Assembly: GCA_031308135.1 (NCBI GenBank)
Contig: JAHLJT010009436.1
Span: forward strand, 158,391,302-158,455,301
Origin: Acheta domesticus
Taxonomy: Eukaryota; Arthropoda; Insecta; Orthoptera; Gryllidae
Direction: 5' to 3'
Length of the DNA: 64,000 nucleotides
Shown here one piece after another: positions 46,700 through 58,479 of the stretch. Position numbers and translations under genes: made by a program. The number at the start of each line of letters is the position of its first letter. Within the stretch, counting starts at the first letter, position 1. Under the pieces are notes generated by a model. The model was given only the letters and a program-made list of their open reading frames with translations, was not told where the DNA came from and ran no database searches.

Positions 46700-47560
46700 T
46701 TTGTGTCATCAATTCATCTAAAATCGTAATTAACGTATCTATGTCTTTCACTAAATCCTTATTAGGAGAATTGCTGCCTCTTCGCTCTTCTCCACACCGC
46801 ATTCTAATCTTCTCCCCCTACCTCTATTATTCGTTTGCCTCTGCCCCTCTCCTGTTGCCTCTGGCCCCGTGGCCAGTCCCGCTCGCTGCAAAGCGGTGCC
46901 AGCTCGGATTCAGACTTCACTTCTTCCTGCGATGATTCTAGACTCCAGATCAACTTTTCGTCATCAGAAATCAAGGGTGACACACACTTACATTCAGAAT
47001 TGAAATTAACGTTTGTGCCACTGAGTCCCATCATAAACTGTACTGCTGCTCGTTCTGCCGCTGCTGCTGCAGCTGCTGAGAGACAAAATTATTTTGACTA
47101 TTCCACTCGTGAAATTAAAACCAATAGTGTTTAACTATGCACACAAAATGCCCCAATCAGGGACGGTGTATCTCAAAAAGTTTACCGCTTTTTCTATCTG
47201 ATTTTTCTTACCGCTTTTCCTTTCAGCCAATCATAAACTGTGACTCATCTAACTTAGGAAGGCAGTGTACATCGATCGCTGTGTCAATATCCAATAAACC
47301 GCCTTTGTACTACAACATAACCTCATTGATTTGAACATTCAATATTTGGCGCAGTTTGGAACTCTGATAAACATAATTTCATTCGTGGCATAGTCCTACT
47401 AAATACCACTCGTTCTTTGGATATTCTCAGATAAATCGATCAGATTTATCGATAATTTCCAAAGTACTTGTGGTATTACCTACGATTATTGTATGTCTAG
47501 CTGAACACATTCGTTGTATAACTTTTACTTAATTTTAATACATCCTAAATTATAATAAAT
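46700..47560. other. Stretch without a recognised gene
   Basis: Frames at 46804-47034 (minus) and 46835-47134 (plus) are open but show no domain. The first is acidic. I could not find terminal repeats that would make this a transposon. Confidence 0.4.
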
Positions 47561-47593
47561 TCCTAAACTAAATTTCACTGTTATTGAATTGAT

Positions 47594-47713
47594 TTATAAT
47601 AGATACAATGCACCAGTTCCGGTAGCCACTAGCGAAATGCCAATGGCCAGCATGACGATCTGGAAGGCCTGGTGACAGCGGGTGCAATCGCCGGCGGCTG
47701 TCGTAAATTTCAT
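47594..47713 (-). CDS. Candidate 39-codon transmembrane protein or terminal exon
   Basis: From the ATG at 47711-47713 the frame reads MKFTTAAGDCTRCHQAF, then about 22 hydrophobic residues (IVMLAIGISLVATGTG and following), and ends at TAA (47594-47596). It has a CxxC motif before the membrane segment. GC content and third-position usage (GCC, GGC, TGC, ACC, CAG, TTC, ATC, GTC, CTG) jump within this ~100-bp block while its flanks are AT-rich. The GC-rich part begins immediately after ACAG (AG at 47698-47699) with a CTGAT branch-point-like word about 30 bases before. It could therefore instead be a last coding exon starting at 47697. I do not recognise the protein. No other exon was found. Confidence 0.5.
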   Translation of the reverse strand: MKFTTAAGDCTRCHQAFQIVMLAIGISLVATGTGALYLL

Positions 47714-47739
47714 ACGTAAAACATCAGTGAGTGTGCTCA

Positions 47740-48490
47740 ATAACACTAGTCCTTTTCTAGTTCTAATAGCTTAAGGCCTCTACTTGTGCCTCCCTCACCC
47801 GAGTTCAAGTTCCTAGATCGACTTCTCTGATCGACAGTTTCCGTCGTTTTTTCCCTCATCACTTCCAAACGAAAGCCAAAGCACGGACATCGCCGTATGC
47901 TCCCTTTCGTAACACATCCTCACTCTCTCACTTCGGACCGAAAGCGAGGTTGTTCCTCATTCATGAAGGAACATTTTCAGGCGCCCGATAGCAGTTATGA
48001 ATTGCGGAGCCCCCAGACACCTCCATGTGATTGGCGATGGTTATCCTGAAGAAGTAGTACAATTTACGGTATATTAAATATTTTAGCAGTACACTTTCTG
48101 ATTATAAAATACACTTTACAAAAAAAATTAAATTAATATATGATTAATATTTGAAATAAATTTAATTAAGGAAGTATTTGCGCTTTCAGATTTGTTCTTC
48201 TTTTGCGCATTAATTGAAGTTCCTTGCAGTAAATAATTACGTATTATACCATAGCCCTCCAAATCACAGTATTTTATTTAATTGGAGGGTAATATGTCTT
48301 GGTTATTACTATGTAACTTTAATGGAAATATCTAAACGTATCAAAATTGACACAATTCTAAAACCAGGAACCGTGGCCGTGATATTTCCCTCGCACATTG
48401 GTTGAGTGAAATGTCCGGCGTCTGTTGTGTGACAGCTCTCCAAATGAAAAGAACGCTCTGTTATGACGCAGCGCGTGTTTGTCATTTTGA
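47740..48490. other. Stretch without a firm gene call
   Basis: A plus-strand frame of about 50 codons (ATG near 47898, stop near 48050) has varied composition but no domain. The rest is AT-rich. Nothing is called. Confidence 0.35.
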
Positions 48491-48499
48491 AATGTGGGA

Positions 48500-48640
48500 A
48501 CTGCGTGAATGTGGCGATGACAAGAAACTGCGGAGCTGCAAGGCTCGTGCACTCGGAACGCGGCGACGGCGGAGGGAGAGCGAGCGAGGAGACCGCTCGG
48601 CGGGGCGGGGCGCGCAGCGCCGACCTTTCTTCGATGCAGA
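48500..48640. other. Small CpG-rich block
   Basis: A GC-rich segment (GGCGACGGCGGAGGGAGAGCG type). A promoter is possible, but no exon is recognised. Confidence 0.4.
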
Positions 48641-48719
48641 GCTTCCCTGAGGAAACGCTTCGTTTCATTTTCATTTACTTATTTACTTGTTTATTTTCAA
48701 AATGGTGAAGAACTACATA

Positions 48720-50740
48720 TAAAGCATGAGGGGGTGAAGCATACTATACGCACATTTTTATGAGTTCCAGAATTCCTAACCTATCCCAGTAGAATTATGA
48801 ATAAAGGAGAATGAAGGAGCGAGTTTAGCAACATTTGGAAACAATAGATATTCCGTGACATACCGAAAAGTCGGAATATTGGGGACATTAGGAAGAACTT
48901 TCGTTATATTGGCAATAGACAATAGGTAGCTGAACCTGTAATAACGAGAATCTAGGGGGACGCAGGTGAGGTGAAATAAACAACATGACGTCAGAGATTG
49001 AATGGAGGTCGCCTAGCAAGACCTGATGGAGACATTGCTGGCAGATAGCGTCGGTCGAATTTCTAGCTGCGCGTAAAGTAGGAAATAGACAAATATTACT
49101 AGGGATAGAGATAGTATCAAAGAATTTTATAGGATAGTATTCGGGAGCAGGTGCCCAACTGCGATCACGAAGCGGGGAAGTCGAATTAATTTTCGAAACT
49201 TACACTTTACTTCACAATTAATTGGTGAACTAGGACATTGGATCTGAACAAGACACGAAGAAAGAAGATCTTCGTGGCGACTTCCATCCAGGAAGGACGA
49301 AGAGCGCGCGAAGGTTGGAGACGTAAGAAAATAAGAACTATTTAATCATTCTATAAAATTAGTTAATAAGGAGTCATGACGAGGAAAATTTATAAGCTTA
49401 ATGTCATTATAATATATAATAATTTATTAATAAATACTAAGCTATTGATTGAACAAAGCTGATTATTTAATAGTTACATGCAATCTAAAGTAGTAGAATA
49501 AGAAAGAATTACCAGAAAAATGCCTATTTGTATGAATGGCACGCTGACCAGCTGTAGTAGCCGGGGTAAGTAAAGTACGCAATCGAACCCGAGTGAATTA
49601 AATTAATGGAGCAAGCACGACAAATGTGGATTGACAATCTATATGAAATCTATGTATATAAAACTGGACGTTGGTATGTATACAAAACTCCGACACCGTT
49701 GGACCGATCTCCATGAAAGATGGCATTTCTACGTGTTTTTTCACCCAGAAGGTTTATGTGTTGTTAATTCTGTTGTAACTCCACTACATGGCGCTGCAGA
49801 ACAAAACTAAATGTTCACGTCAAATGCAACCTGCAACACACTCGGCAGCATTTTGAATTTATATCGTTAAATAACTCGTAAAAGAGGCGTTCTAGGGCCT
49901 TAGAAACTAAAATTTTGAGGCCAAAGGCCTCAAGGAAACGTTTTTCACATAGTAATCTACAAAATGAACCCTTCCTGAACATTCTATTACGTTTTTGCTG
50001 GTCCGGCGCTTCTTGATAGTGCCTCACCTGGTCAGAGACGTGCAGAATTTGCAAGTAAATGTGGATGAGAGGGACAGAGAACGGCAGAGACAGGGACACA
50101 CAGAGACAGACAGAGAGGGACAGGGTGAGGGAGGGATATACGGTGAGAAAGGGAGATGAGAGGGAAAAGATAGAGATGAAGGGCAGAACAACGTCTGCCG
50201 GGGTTTCCTAATTAATTATATAGAGAACTTTATTACAATTCACTTCCTTGTAATAAAAACTGTACGCAACGAACTCTGGTTTGAAAGGACTGCTGACAAA
50301 ATAACAACCCTTCCCCACTCTGCCCACCCTTTGCAAAAAGAGGGCTCAAGAAACCATGCGCAGAGTGTTAATATATATTAATTGTTCAGAGCCAAAGCTA
50401 ATGAATCATCTCAGTATTTGCTCAATGGATCAGTGGAAACTGTACAAAAAACATGATTGAAGTGGGGGAAATCCTGGTCGATATTTTCCTCAATATTCTC
50501 ACAAAGCATTTGTCTTCCTCAAAAAACTCTTACGTATATCTTTAATCCATGAACACAAAAATCACGTATTGTAAATTTTATGAGAAAATGTAAGGAAAAT
50601 GAAAGTAATGTGAAAAAGTTTCCTCTGCATAAGAGCATTATCCAATACTCTTCTTTTGTAATAAAAGGTAATAACATAATGAAATAAGTTAAGTAAGAAC
50701 ATACATAATATTATTCAATTAATTGTACGTTTACTAGTTA
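48720..50740. other. AT-rich stretch without a recognised gene
   Basis: Around 49670-49790 the sequence has the form of a common arthropod dispersed repeat (TATATAAAACTGGACGTTGG, then CACCGTTGGACCGATCTCCA), but I cannot place it in a family. A perfect TGACGTCA lies at 48986-48993. No gene is recognised. Confidence 0.4.
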
Positions 50741-50760
50741 TCGTTATTTCCACTAATTAT

Positions 50761-51539
50761 CAGTGGCGTAGCGTGACTCGCACTTTTGGGGATGCTCAAC
50801 AATAACACACAAAAGTCACTATCAACTACTTCATCTAACAGGCGAACGCAACACAAGACAGATACACTGGAACTACTTCCAGGATCTCGATTGCTTACGA
50901 CGGTGTAGGCGCATCCCACAAAATCCTCACAGCAGTCAGGGCTGCCGATGTCTTGAAAGCAAATTATACAATGGCTCAGCTTTAATTCTTATACGCGAAT
51001 GGCAATAAGACCATTTGTTAATTTATACATTGTAGACTTAAATAATATGTAACTTATTTAAGAGATAATACAATTTCTTGAATATTAATTAAGAAATAGT
51101 AGACAGGCACTATTTCTACAGTTTGTACCCATGACCAAGCGGGGACTCCCGAGTAAGAGAGAGAGAGAGAGAGAGAGATAATTTACTGACCGCGTGAAGT
51201 GTGCTGCGCTCTCGTGCACAAACGACCTTCTTTCCTCAGTAGATGCTAGCGTAAAGCAGTCGGGTTTCTCTGGGCCAGGGGTGAAGAGGGGAACCTCGCC
51301 ATCTGCGCATGCGTCATTGCTCGTCGCAATATCGCGGCAGACGCTAGAAGCATTTTAGCTTCCAAGCAATCACAGGCCAGCTTCAACAGCCCGCCAAATT
51401 CAATCATTGGAAATCAATTTAAAATTAATACAAAACTTGTTTCGTTCAACAGACCACTTATAAGATTATCAATACAGTATTTAAGGATCTTATATACGGG
51501 GATGCTCAGCATCTCAGCGTCCCCTGACGTACGCCACTG
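50761..51539. mobile_element. Non-autonomous hAT-type transposon
   Basis: Terminal inverted repeats start CAGTGGCGTA on both ends. A perfect 8-bp duplication CTAATTAT flanks it at 50753-50760 and 51540-51547. These are the hallmarks of hAT elements. The 779-bp interior has no transposase. It includes a (GA)n run at about 51157-51178 and, near both ends, GGGGATGCTCA.CA words, which extend the subterminal inverted similarity. Confidence 0.88.
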
Positions 51540-51877
51540 CTAATTATATTACGAGTTACCACGAATTTTCTTCGTGTGTAACCAATTCAATGTGTAATGG
51601 TTAGGAGCAGTTGCCGAAATGTGAACCTACAATTGCAGTTGTGACAAATTGGAGCCTTTTTTTGAATCGATAGTAAATATATATTTAAGATTGTTTTACT
51701 CAAATAGTAATAAGATACGGATATATTACGAGTACACAACAGATTAAATCAATTATAATTTATTGGTGTATAGCGCCGTGTATATTGATATTAAAATGAA
51801 TTTAATATACGTTTTCTTAGACTTTATTTATATGCATTTATGATAGCTGTTTCACTCTAACATGAAAAAAATCCTTC

Positions 51878-52010
51878 GGGGTCGCCCCTAAATTACGTAA
51901 CGCTAATTCCAAGTATTTTGAATACCCCCTTCCTCTTGTAGCACACTTCCCTACCCCCAGACCCCCTCCCTCCCTCCCCCTTTAGCGTTACGTAATTTAC
52001 GGATGACCCC
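51878..52010. mobile_element. Short MITE with 29-bp terminal inverted repeats
   Basis: 51878-51906 (GGGGTCGCCCCTAAATTACG then TAACGCTAA) is mirrored at 51982-52010 with 3 mismatches in 29. The centre is C-rich (ACCCCCTCCCTCCCTCCCCC). Flanking TTC and TTA do not form a clear target duplication, so the superfamily is left open. Confidence 0.75.
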
Positions 52011-52119
52011 TTAAGAAATAGTCATCTGATATCATTTATCAAAACACTTCCATTTGAACGCCGTTGTGACGCATTCTCCGATAGACTTTTTGATTGAAAT
52101 GGCGTCACGCTTTGCATCC

Positions 52120-52330
52120 TCAACGCAACCCCGGAGAGCAGTTCGCGTGCGCGCCGAAGGCAGAGCCGCTCGCCGCGCGGGCGCTGCGCGTGATCGGCGC
52201 GTGGTGGCGCCGCGCAGCCTCAGCCTGCCTCAACCCGCCGGCTGCTCCCTCGCCTCGTGCAAGGGCGGGGCCGCGCGGGCGACGCACGAGCCTGCTTGCA
52301 GGTCGGCGGAGAAAGGCAAGGAAAAACTTG
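52120..52330. other. CpG-rich block
   Basis: GC-rich with GCGCGCCG and GCGGGCGC motifs. The plus-strand frame from the ATG near 52099 (MASRFASSTQPRR...) is Ala/Arg/Ser-rich and not recognised. Confidence 0.5.
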
Positions 52331-52419
52331 CTGATCAATCGCCGGAACGGAGCCCGTGCGACAGGTGGCGTTCCAGTCACAGCCTCTCACTGTCAATGAC
52401 GAAAGCGGTCTGACTAAGC

Positions 52420-55120
52420 GCTTATTTGCTTTATCAACTGTTTAATGTCAACAGCACTAAAAAGCAATATGTAATCGTAACGCATAATATGTGATACATG
52501 TCATTTCACAAATAAATATAATAAATAAATTAAATATCTAACAAATAGGTCTTGTATCCGATATTGTAGAAAATTTCCTGTTTCAACTAGTGGCTAAATT
52601 AATAAATAGGATTAAAGCACACTATTTCATTTCTCTGAAGTAATCTTAAATGTTTCTTTATTCGTACTGTTCTTAAAGATATCAGATAGATAATGAATGT
52701 TTACGTTCTCGTTACGGAGTACAGAGAAAGTTATATAATGCTGCGCGGAAAACCTGGTAATTTTTGGCAGAAAAACTCTAATTATAGGGCCCTGGTAACG
52801 AAAACATTGATAAATCCAGTTGCTAAATTTAGAAAAAAATCTCCTCTAACACGTAGGGCAGCCACAATCAACGTTTTGTGGGTCCATGATCCTGAAAAAT
52901 CGAATGACAGCAAAACGTCTGTCCGTCCGTCCGTCTGTGAACAAAGCTATCGGCGTTCCACATAAACCGTTTAGCCGTTTTTCTCCAAAATTGATATTCC
53001 TTAATCGATTTGGCTGATGTCGTGGCCCCTTAAATTTTAAATCCGTATTTTAATTTGGGGGACACGTTACAGGAATCCCCTGGGACATTTTCCAAATTTT
53101 CAAAAAGAATGGGTTCGCTTTTCATTCAATTTTGATTAATTTTTCCACAATTGCAAAAATTAAAAAAATTGGAGTCTTCCTTCAAATAAAATATCAAAAA
53201 TAGTATTTCCGTCATGAAATCTGTTCCTAAAGGATAGATTTTGAAATAATGTCTTGTACAGTTTTTCGAAAATTTGAGTACTTTCCACGTAAATTAGCGT
53301 GAAAATACGGCCGAGAAAGTTCCAAAGTTCCCAGTTAGCACCATTATTTTCATGCGTATCGGAATTGTGTTCTTCCTGCGTATTCAAAAAACACTCTTTC
53401 TAGACATGTCACTATAAATGGTAAATCCTCTATTTTGCCTAAATGTACAGAGTTCTAAAATCTTTTCAAACTCGCTAATATCCCAAGTTCAGTGTGCGTA
53501 TTAGTTTGGTAGCAATTGATAATTTTTATATTTTATGGAATTTTTTATTTTGATAGTAAATCTTTATTCAAATTTTACTTGCTACAAATAATATTAATCT
53601 GGGAATGCTTTGAATATTATTAAAAGTTTCTGCAATTGCGACGTATTATTATATAGTCATGAAAACCCAAAAATGAGGCAAAGAAAATGTAAGTAATCAC
53701 AAGCCACACGCATTCATGAAAGTTGTAAAGATTCTCTGAAAAAATTTAATTCTGTGAGAACGCTTTTCATACAACTTATGAGACGTCTAGACATAACTTG
53801 TTGTCGTTGTGATTGAAGCATTCATACTGTCTCCTCCGAAACCTCAAATGATAATTGAATTGTGAATCTCTTTCGAAGTCTGAGAAATAAATTATGCGAT
53901 CGTTGCGATACGAACTCTGAAAACCAGCGTCCGGAAAGTTCATAAAGAATTGAGTATTTCTTCCTTCTGCAATTTTTTCTCGTTCTGCAGCAATAAAATA
54001 AAGAATATTCACCATTTGGAGCCTATCGTTGAAATATTCTTCTTCACTTTCGTGCCTGATCTTTTATTCCGAATTTCCAATGAGGAAAAATGAATGGGAA
54101 AAGAGATCAAATTTCCCTAAGTAAAATCGTACTATCGAAACAAAATCATGTTTGAGATATAATATCTTGAAGTTAAAAGAGATCATCAAAATAAATTCAT
54201 TTATCTTTAGCAGTCCTAGTAATTGATTCTCTAAACTAATTTGTTTATAGAATATTTGCGAATTATGTTTAAAAATTTCCGTAACTCGCAGCACAGTAAA
54301 TACGGTGACAGCTGCGAGCTGCGGGGACTCAGGGTCCGATTCACGTCTTCCGCATGGATGTGTACATTTGTAGTATGGCGGGGCCTGTCCTATGTCTCTG
54401 TCCATAATGAAGCTCCTTCCCCCCGCCTCTCCCCAGAGTTCCCACTGACCGAAAGTTGTGAGAATATGGTATGAATGTGGTATGTGGGGGAGTATGCTGT
54501 TTATTGGGCCTGCGGGCTGGTGCATGAGCGTTACCTCGCACCATCAAACCTCCCTCGAGGGTTCTTGCGACGCCATAGGCGCACCAGCAACAGCTGAGGT
54601 ACGGAGAGGAGGCTGCGGTCAAGGTTCTACAGAGTGTGAAAATGCAATGATAATAGCGGAAGACAGGGAGGTGATAGTCGAAAAGGTCTACCTAACACAT
54701 AAGCAATGACATTTAAATGCCAACTTCAATAAACTGCCAGTTTCAAGATGGTTAGAGCTCACCGTTACAATTGTTGGGTAAATTGAGAAATTAAATCTAT
54801 ATGCATTGAATCTTTCTATAATCAGAGAAACATACATCTAGAATAGCAATACTCCCTATTTATTGAAAACGAAAAAATGTAGAAAAAATCATTGCTTTGC
54901 GTAAGGTGTTCATTGCATAATATTTTTTCCCTAAACTTCTTTTATAGATTAATCCGGTATACCAAAAATGTGCAATGGATCTAATTCAATCTACAGGTTA
55001 TCATGCTTATTTTTATTATTTCCTTGGTCACTATGGAAATTAGCAATGACTAGTCGATGACTATTATTAGAAAGAACTGCATTAGATTACCTATTTTACT
55101 ATGGTAAATTACTACAATAG
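52420..55120. other. AT-rich stretch without a recognised gene
   Basis: The segment 52740-53060 looks like a dispersed repeat (it contains GTCCGTCCGTCCGTCTGTGA) but has no partner in the window. Minus-strand frames at 53160-53387, 53776-54015 and 54064-54525 have no domain I can name. A GC-richer patch lies at 54310-54640. Confidence 0.4.
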
Positions 55121-55129
55121 CAGGGTCTT

Positions 55130-55208
55130 TATCAGGGCCGAAATGTAAAGATTTTGGACGAGATTAGTAAATGACATAGTCCAAAATATTCTCATTTCGG
55201 TCGTGATA
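55130..55208. ncRNA. miRNA-like imperfect hairpin (candidate)
   Basis: A 30-nt arm at 55130-55159 (TATCAGGGCCGAAATGTAAA and following) pairs with 55179-55208 over CCGAAATG, ATTTTGGAC and TATCA, with about seven mismatches or wobbles spread along the stem and a 19-nt loop. Length, loop size and scattered mismatches suit an animal miRNA precursor. I recognise no known seed. Chance inverted repeats or a small foldback element are the alternatives. The strand cannot be chosen. Confidence 0.3.
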
Positions 55209-55847
55209 AATACTTTTTTTTACACTCGTCTCTTAATTATTCATTTCTACACTGAAAGAAAGCGAGTACGAAAAGCTAATTTTTCAGCTGATTTACATAC
55301 CACTTATTTTGTGTACTAACTGTAAAACGTTGATACTCTTACATCCCTTATTGTCACTTTCATCGGTCACCAGGGACCGTTGGGTGCCTTTAAGTATTGA
55401 ACACAGCTCTGCGTAACTCCGCTTGTCATATACGCACATTTTTGCCAAACTAATAGTCTAAAACGTTTTCAGGACTAGTCCGAAAAAATTCAACATCCTA
55501 GTCCGAGACATTAGTACAAAAATAGGTATTGCCCTAATCTCGCTCCAGTACAACTCAAGGAATATATTCGTGTACTTGACCATGCAGAACTGTTCTCCCG
55601 GCTCAAGCAGCTTCAGTTATTGACTCCCAATGACATATGTTAGCAGTAGAGGCAGGATTTTAATGAAATGTCATTTTTTTATCTTCAGAACAATGCCTTT
55701 TAGTATAGACATTAATTTTGTGTTATGACGAAAGGGAGTGCATTATTTTTATATGCGTACGTTTTATATTCATTTATTTTTGCATTTTCGTCGATTTCGA
55801 CTAATAAGTAATTTTGAAGCCTTCTCCGTCATTTAAAAAAATTCGCT

Positions 55848-56275
55848 GCGTACATAGATTATAATATCATTCTAATGGTACTTTCTTCTAATAATATTTA
55901 CGAGATGCAACAAATGTTCTCCACTGAATTCCTGAGTAGCTTATTAGATTTTTCCTTCAGAAATTATGTCAGCCGTTGTGAGTTTGTATTCTAAGTTTCC
56001 TACAACGTATATCAGCGCCATTATCTGTTCGGCCAATTTCGGAATAACTGAATACAAAAATTTCCTGATAAGGAATAGTCCAAATTAAAATTTTGCAAGC
56101 TGACTTCACTTGAAGCGTCGATTACATCATTAACATATCCAATAGTTTGAGTTGTTCATCTGAACTGTTTTTTTTATCAATTTTTTTAAAGACATCTTCC
56201 TTTGCTTTCTCGGCATTTTAAAAAGATTTTAAGAGCACTTTCGTGATCAATATGGCGATGTTTTAAGTCATCAGT
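55848..56275 (-). repeat. Unclassified dispersed repeat, copy 2
   Basis: The inverted partner of 9613-10070 described above. Its 5' end (minus strand) lies about 30 bp from the left end of the hAT-like element at 56308. On the far side similarity continues to GATATTAtAATC.ATG near 55850, where the two copies diverge. Confidence 0.75.
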
Positions 56276-56307
56276 GTCCATCTGACTAGTTATCATATGT
56301 AGTAAAC

Positions 56308-57555
56308 CAGTGGCGTCTCCTGGCTAGTACATGTGGGGATGCGATCATGATATTACAAGTTGAATGCATAATTTCAAATATTTAAAGTCTGCGTCATTCT
56401 ACATTACTCTGAAGCATTTTAGAAGTTTATGTTGCAAATTAGATACCCTCTGAATCTTCCTTGAAAATCATCATTTTCTCATTGCGTGCACTAACTTACA
56501 TAAACAAGACAATAAAACTAACAAAAAAACACAAAAAATACATAATTTTGATAATAATTTTTGAACTCGAGATCTATTCGCGTTGTCTTGGTTGTCCATC
56601 ACTATTTACCTTATGTTTTTCGAAATAGGAGAAATAACTACACGGAATTTCACGAATCCTGTCGATCACACAAAGAAACATTTCACCAACCACTATTCCC
56701 TGCTACAAACAACTCATCCACTATCACAAATGAACTGGATGACCTCGCCATTTGCGTCCATTTACACTCACACACGTTTTATCCTTTCGCGTTACAATTT
56801 TGAATTCACGATTCTCTTTAACGCATCACTAATCAGGCTAAATGGTCGATTTAATGCACATTAAGTAGGACACTGCATTTACGCTAGAACGCAGGACACA
56901 CATGACGAACAAAATAACATCGCACGCACCGTTTTGAGTTCATGGATTGTCTCTGTCATACCTGGTGATACCATTTTCTTACATGAAGAGTGTGATCTTG
57001 TTTTGTTAGGCCTGCTAACACACACCGAGTTAGCCAGCTGTACTGAATCAGGTTGAAATGTGCTTACGCAAAGTTGGCAGACTTGCTTAACTTGTAAAGA
57101 AAGACAGTAGCGCCATCTTCCCCCCGTTCCCGGGTCCCAATCGTAGCACGTGACGTCTGGGATTCCCAGGCGTGCTGTCGAATGATGACTGCATCAGAGG
57201 AGGGGGTATGGAAGGTTGTTGGGAGGGGATACACAAACGCCAATGAGAAGCCTTTGATGTGAGAAGCTATGTCACATCTCCGGCAGCCGAAACCACACAG
57301 GTTGCACACAGCGCATGGCCGTGGGTTTAATGACCCCGCCAACGAAGTGAGGTCGTTCAAGGGATGTTTCTCGGCCCGTCACATCCAGAGGGGACTAATG
57401 CCTATTGGACCACGCATGTAAATGGCGGGAGGGAATAGAGAATCAGAGGAAGATATTTACAGAAGAAACTAAAATACTTTACTGAAAATATTCTTAAGTG
57501 ATGGAAAACTAGGGGATGTAACACATCACTCGCATACATTGAGCCTAAGCCACTG
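56308..57555. mobile_element. Possible second hAT-type element
   Basis: The left end CAGTGGCGTCTCC and right end (reverse complement) CAGTGGCTTAGGC share CAGTGGC. The flanking octamers TAGTAAAC (56300-56307) and CAGTAAAC (57556-57563) match at 7 of 8. No transposase is present. The right boundary is less certain because the inverted repeat is short. Confidence 0.45.
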
Positions 57556-57689
57556 CAGTAAACATTTCTCTGAAGTATTCTTTTTGTATTTTGATCATGT
57601 TCGATATGTGTAAGGGACGTTCCCCTCAAAAAACATGCTTTATGTGCCTCACGGAGCCTTCCAATTCGAGAGCGAGTCGAAGATTCCCT

Positions 57690-58440
57690 GGAGTAAAAGT
57701 TGCAGTGTGGTAGAAGCGGGCCTGAGACACGCGGTGCGCGAAGCAAGCACAATATCTCGGCCGTCGGAGCGCAGACAATGGGGCGGTAGGCGCGGCGGGC
57801 GGGCGCTTCGGCTCCGGTGGAGCGCGGCCGCCAAGGCGGAGGAGACAAATCGGGCGAAGGGGAGACAACGAGGGCGGGTGGGTGGGGCGGGGCGGGCAGC
57901 GGCCGCTTCAGTGAAGCGGAGCTCGAGAGATAGCGCCCCGCGAGCCGCCACCGGCCAGTCGACTGGCGGCTAGCCTCGCCGCGCCGCGCCGCGCCGCGCC
58001 GGTGGGTATTAAAGCAGGAGGCGACGGGCAATGGGCGCAAGGTGTAGGCGGTTGGCGACGGGCTCCTGCGTTGGGCTTAAGAGAGCGGGTGCCGGACAGC
58101 TGCCGGCGAGCGTATGGGGTGGGCGGCGGGCGACTGGGGGCGGGCGTACGGGGTGGGACGAGCGGGATGGTGGAGGGAGGCTGGCGACGGGCATAAGAGA
58201 GCGGTTGACAGGCAGCTGGCTGTGGGCGTGTGGGGTGGACGGCGGGTGTAGAGGGTGGGCGTAAGGGGGCGAGCGTTCGAGTGGGCGGGGGGAGGCGAAG
58301 GGGGCGGGGCGGGCGACGTGCTCGCCTGTCCGCGTTCGCCGCCGGAGACCGGTTCCGCCGCGCGGTCGTTGACGCCTCAGGCAGCTGCTGCGATTCGCGA
58401 GTGCTCCCGTCCCATTCTTTCGGCGGAGCGGCTCTGGACT
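57690..58440. other. CpG island
   Basis: A large GC-rich block with CGCCGCGCCGCGCCGCGCCG at about 57978-57997 and GGGCGTACGGGGTGGG-type imperfect repeats from 58110 to 58300. Frames of up to 212 codons are compositional. No gene is recognised. Confidence 0.65.
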
Positions 58441-58479
58441 TCCGTTGCGATAACGGCACGATCTTCTAGAAACAGTGAC

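Noticed and set aside
47898..48050. 50-codon plus-strand frame with varied composition
   Set aside because: No domain, hydrophobic segment or splice signal strong enough to support it.
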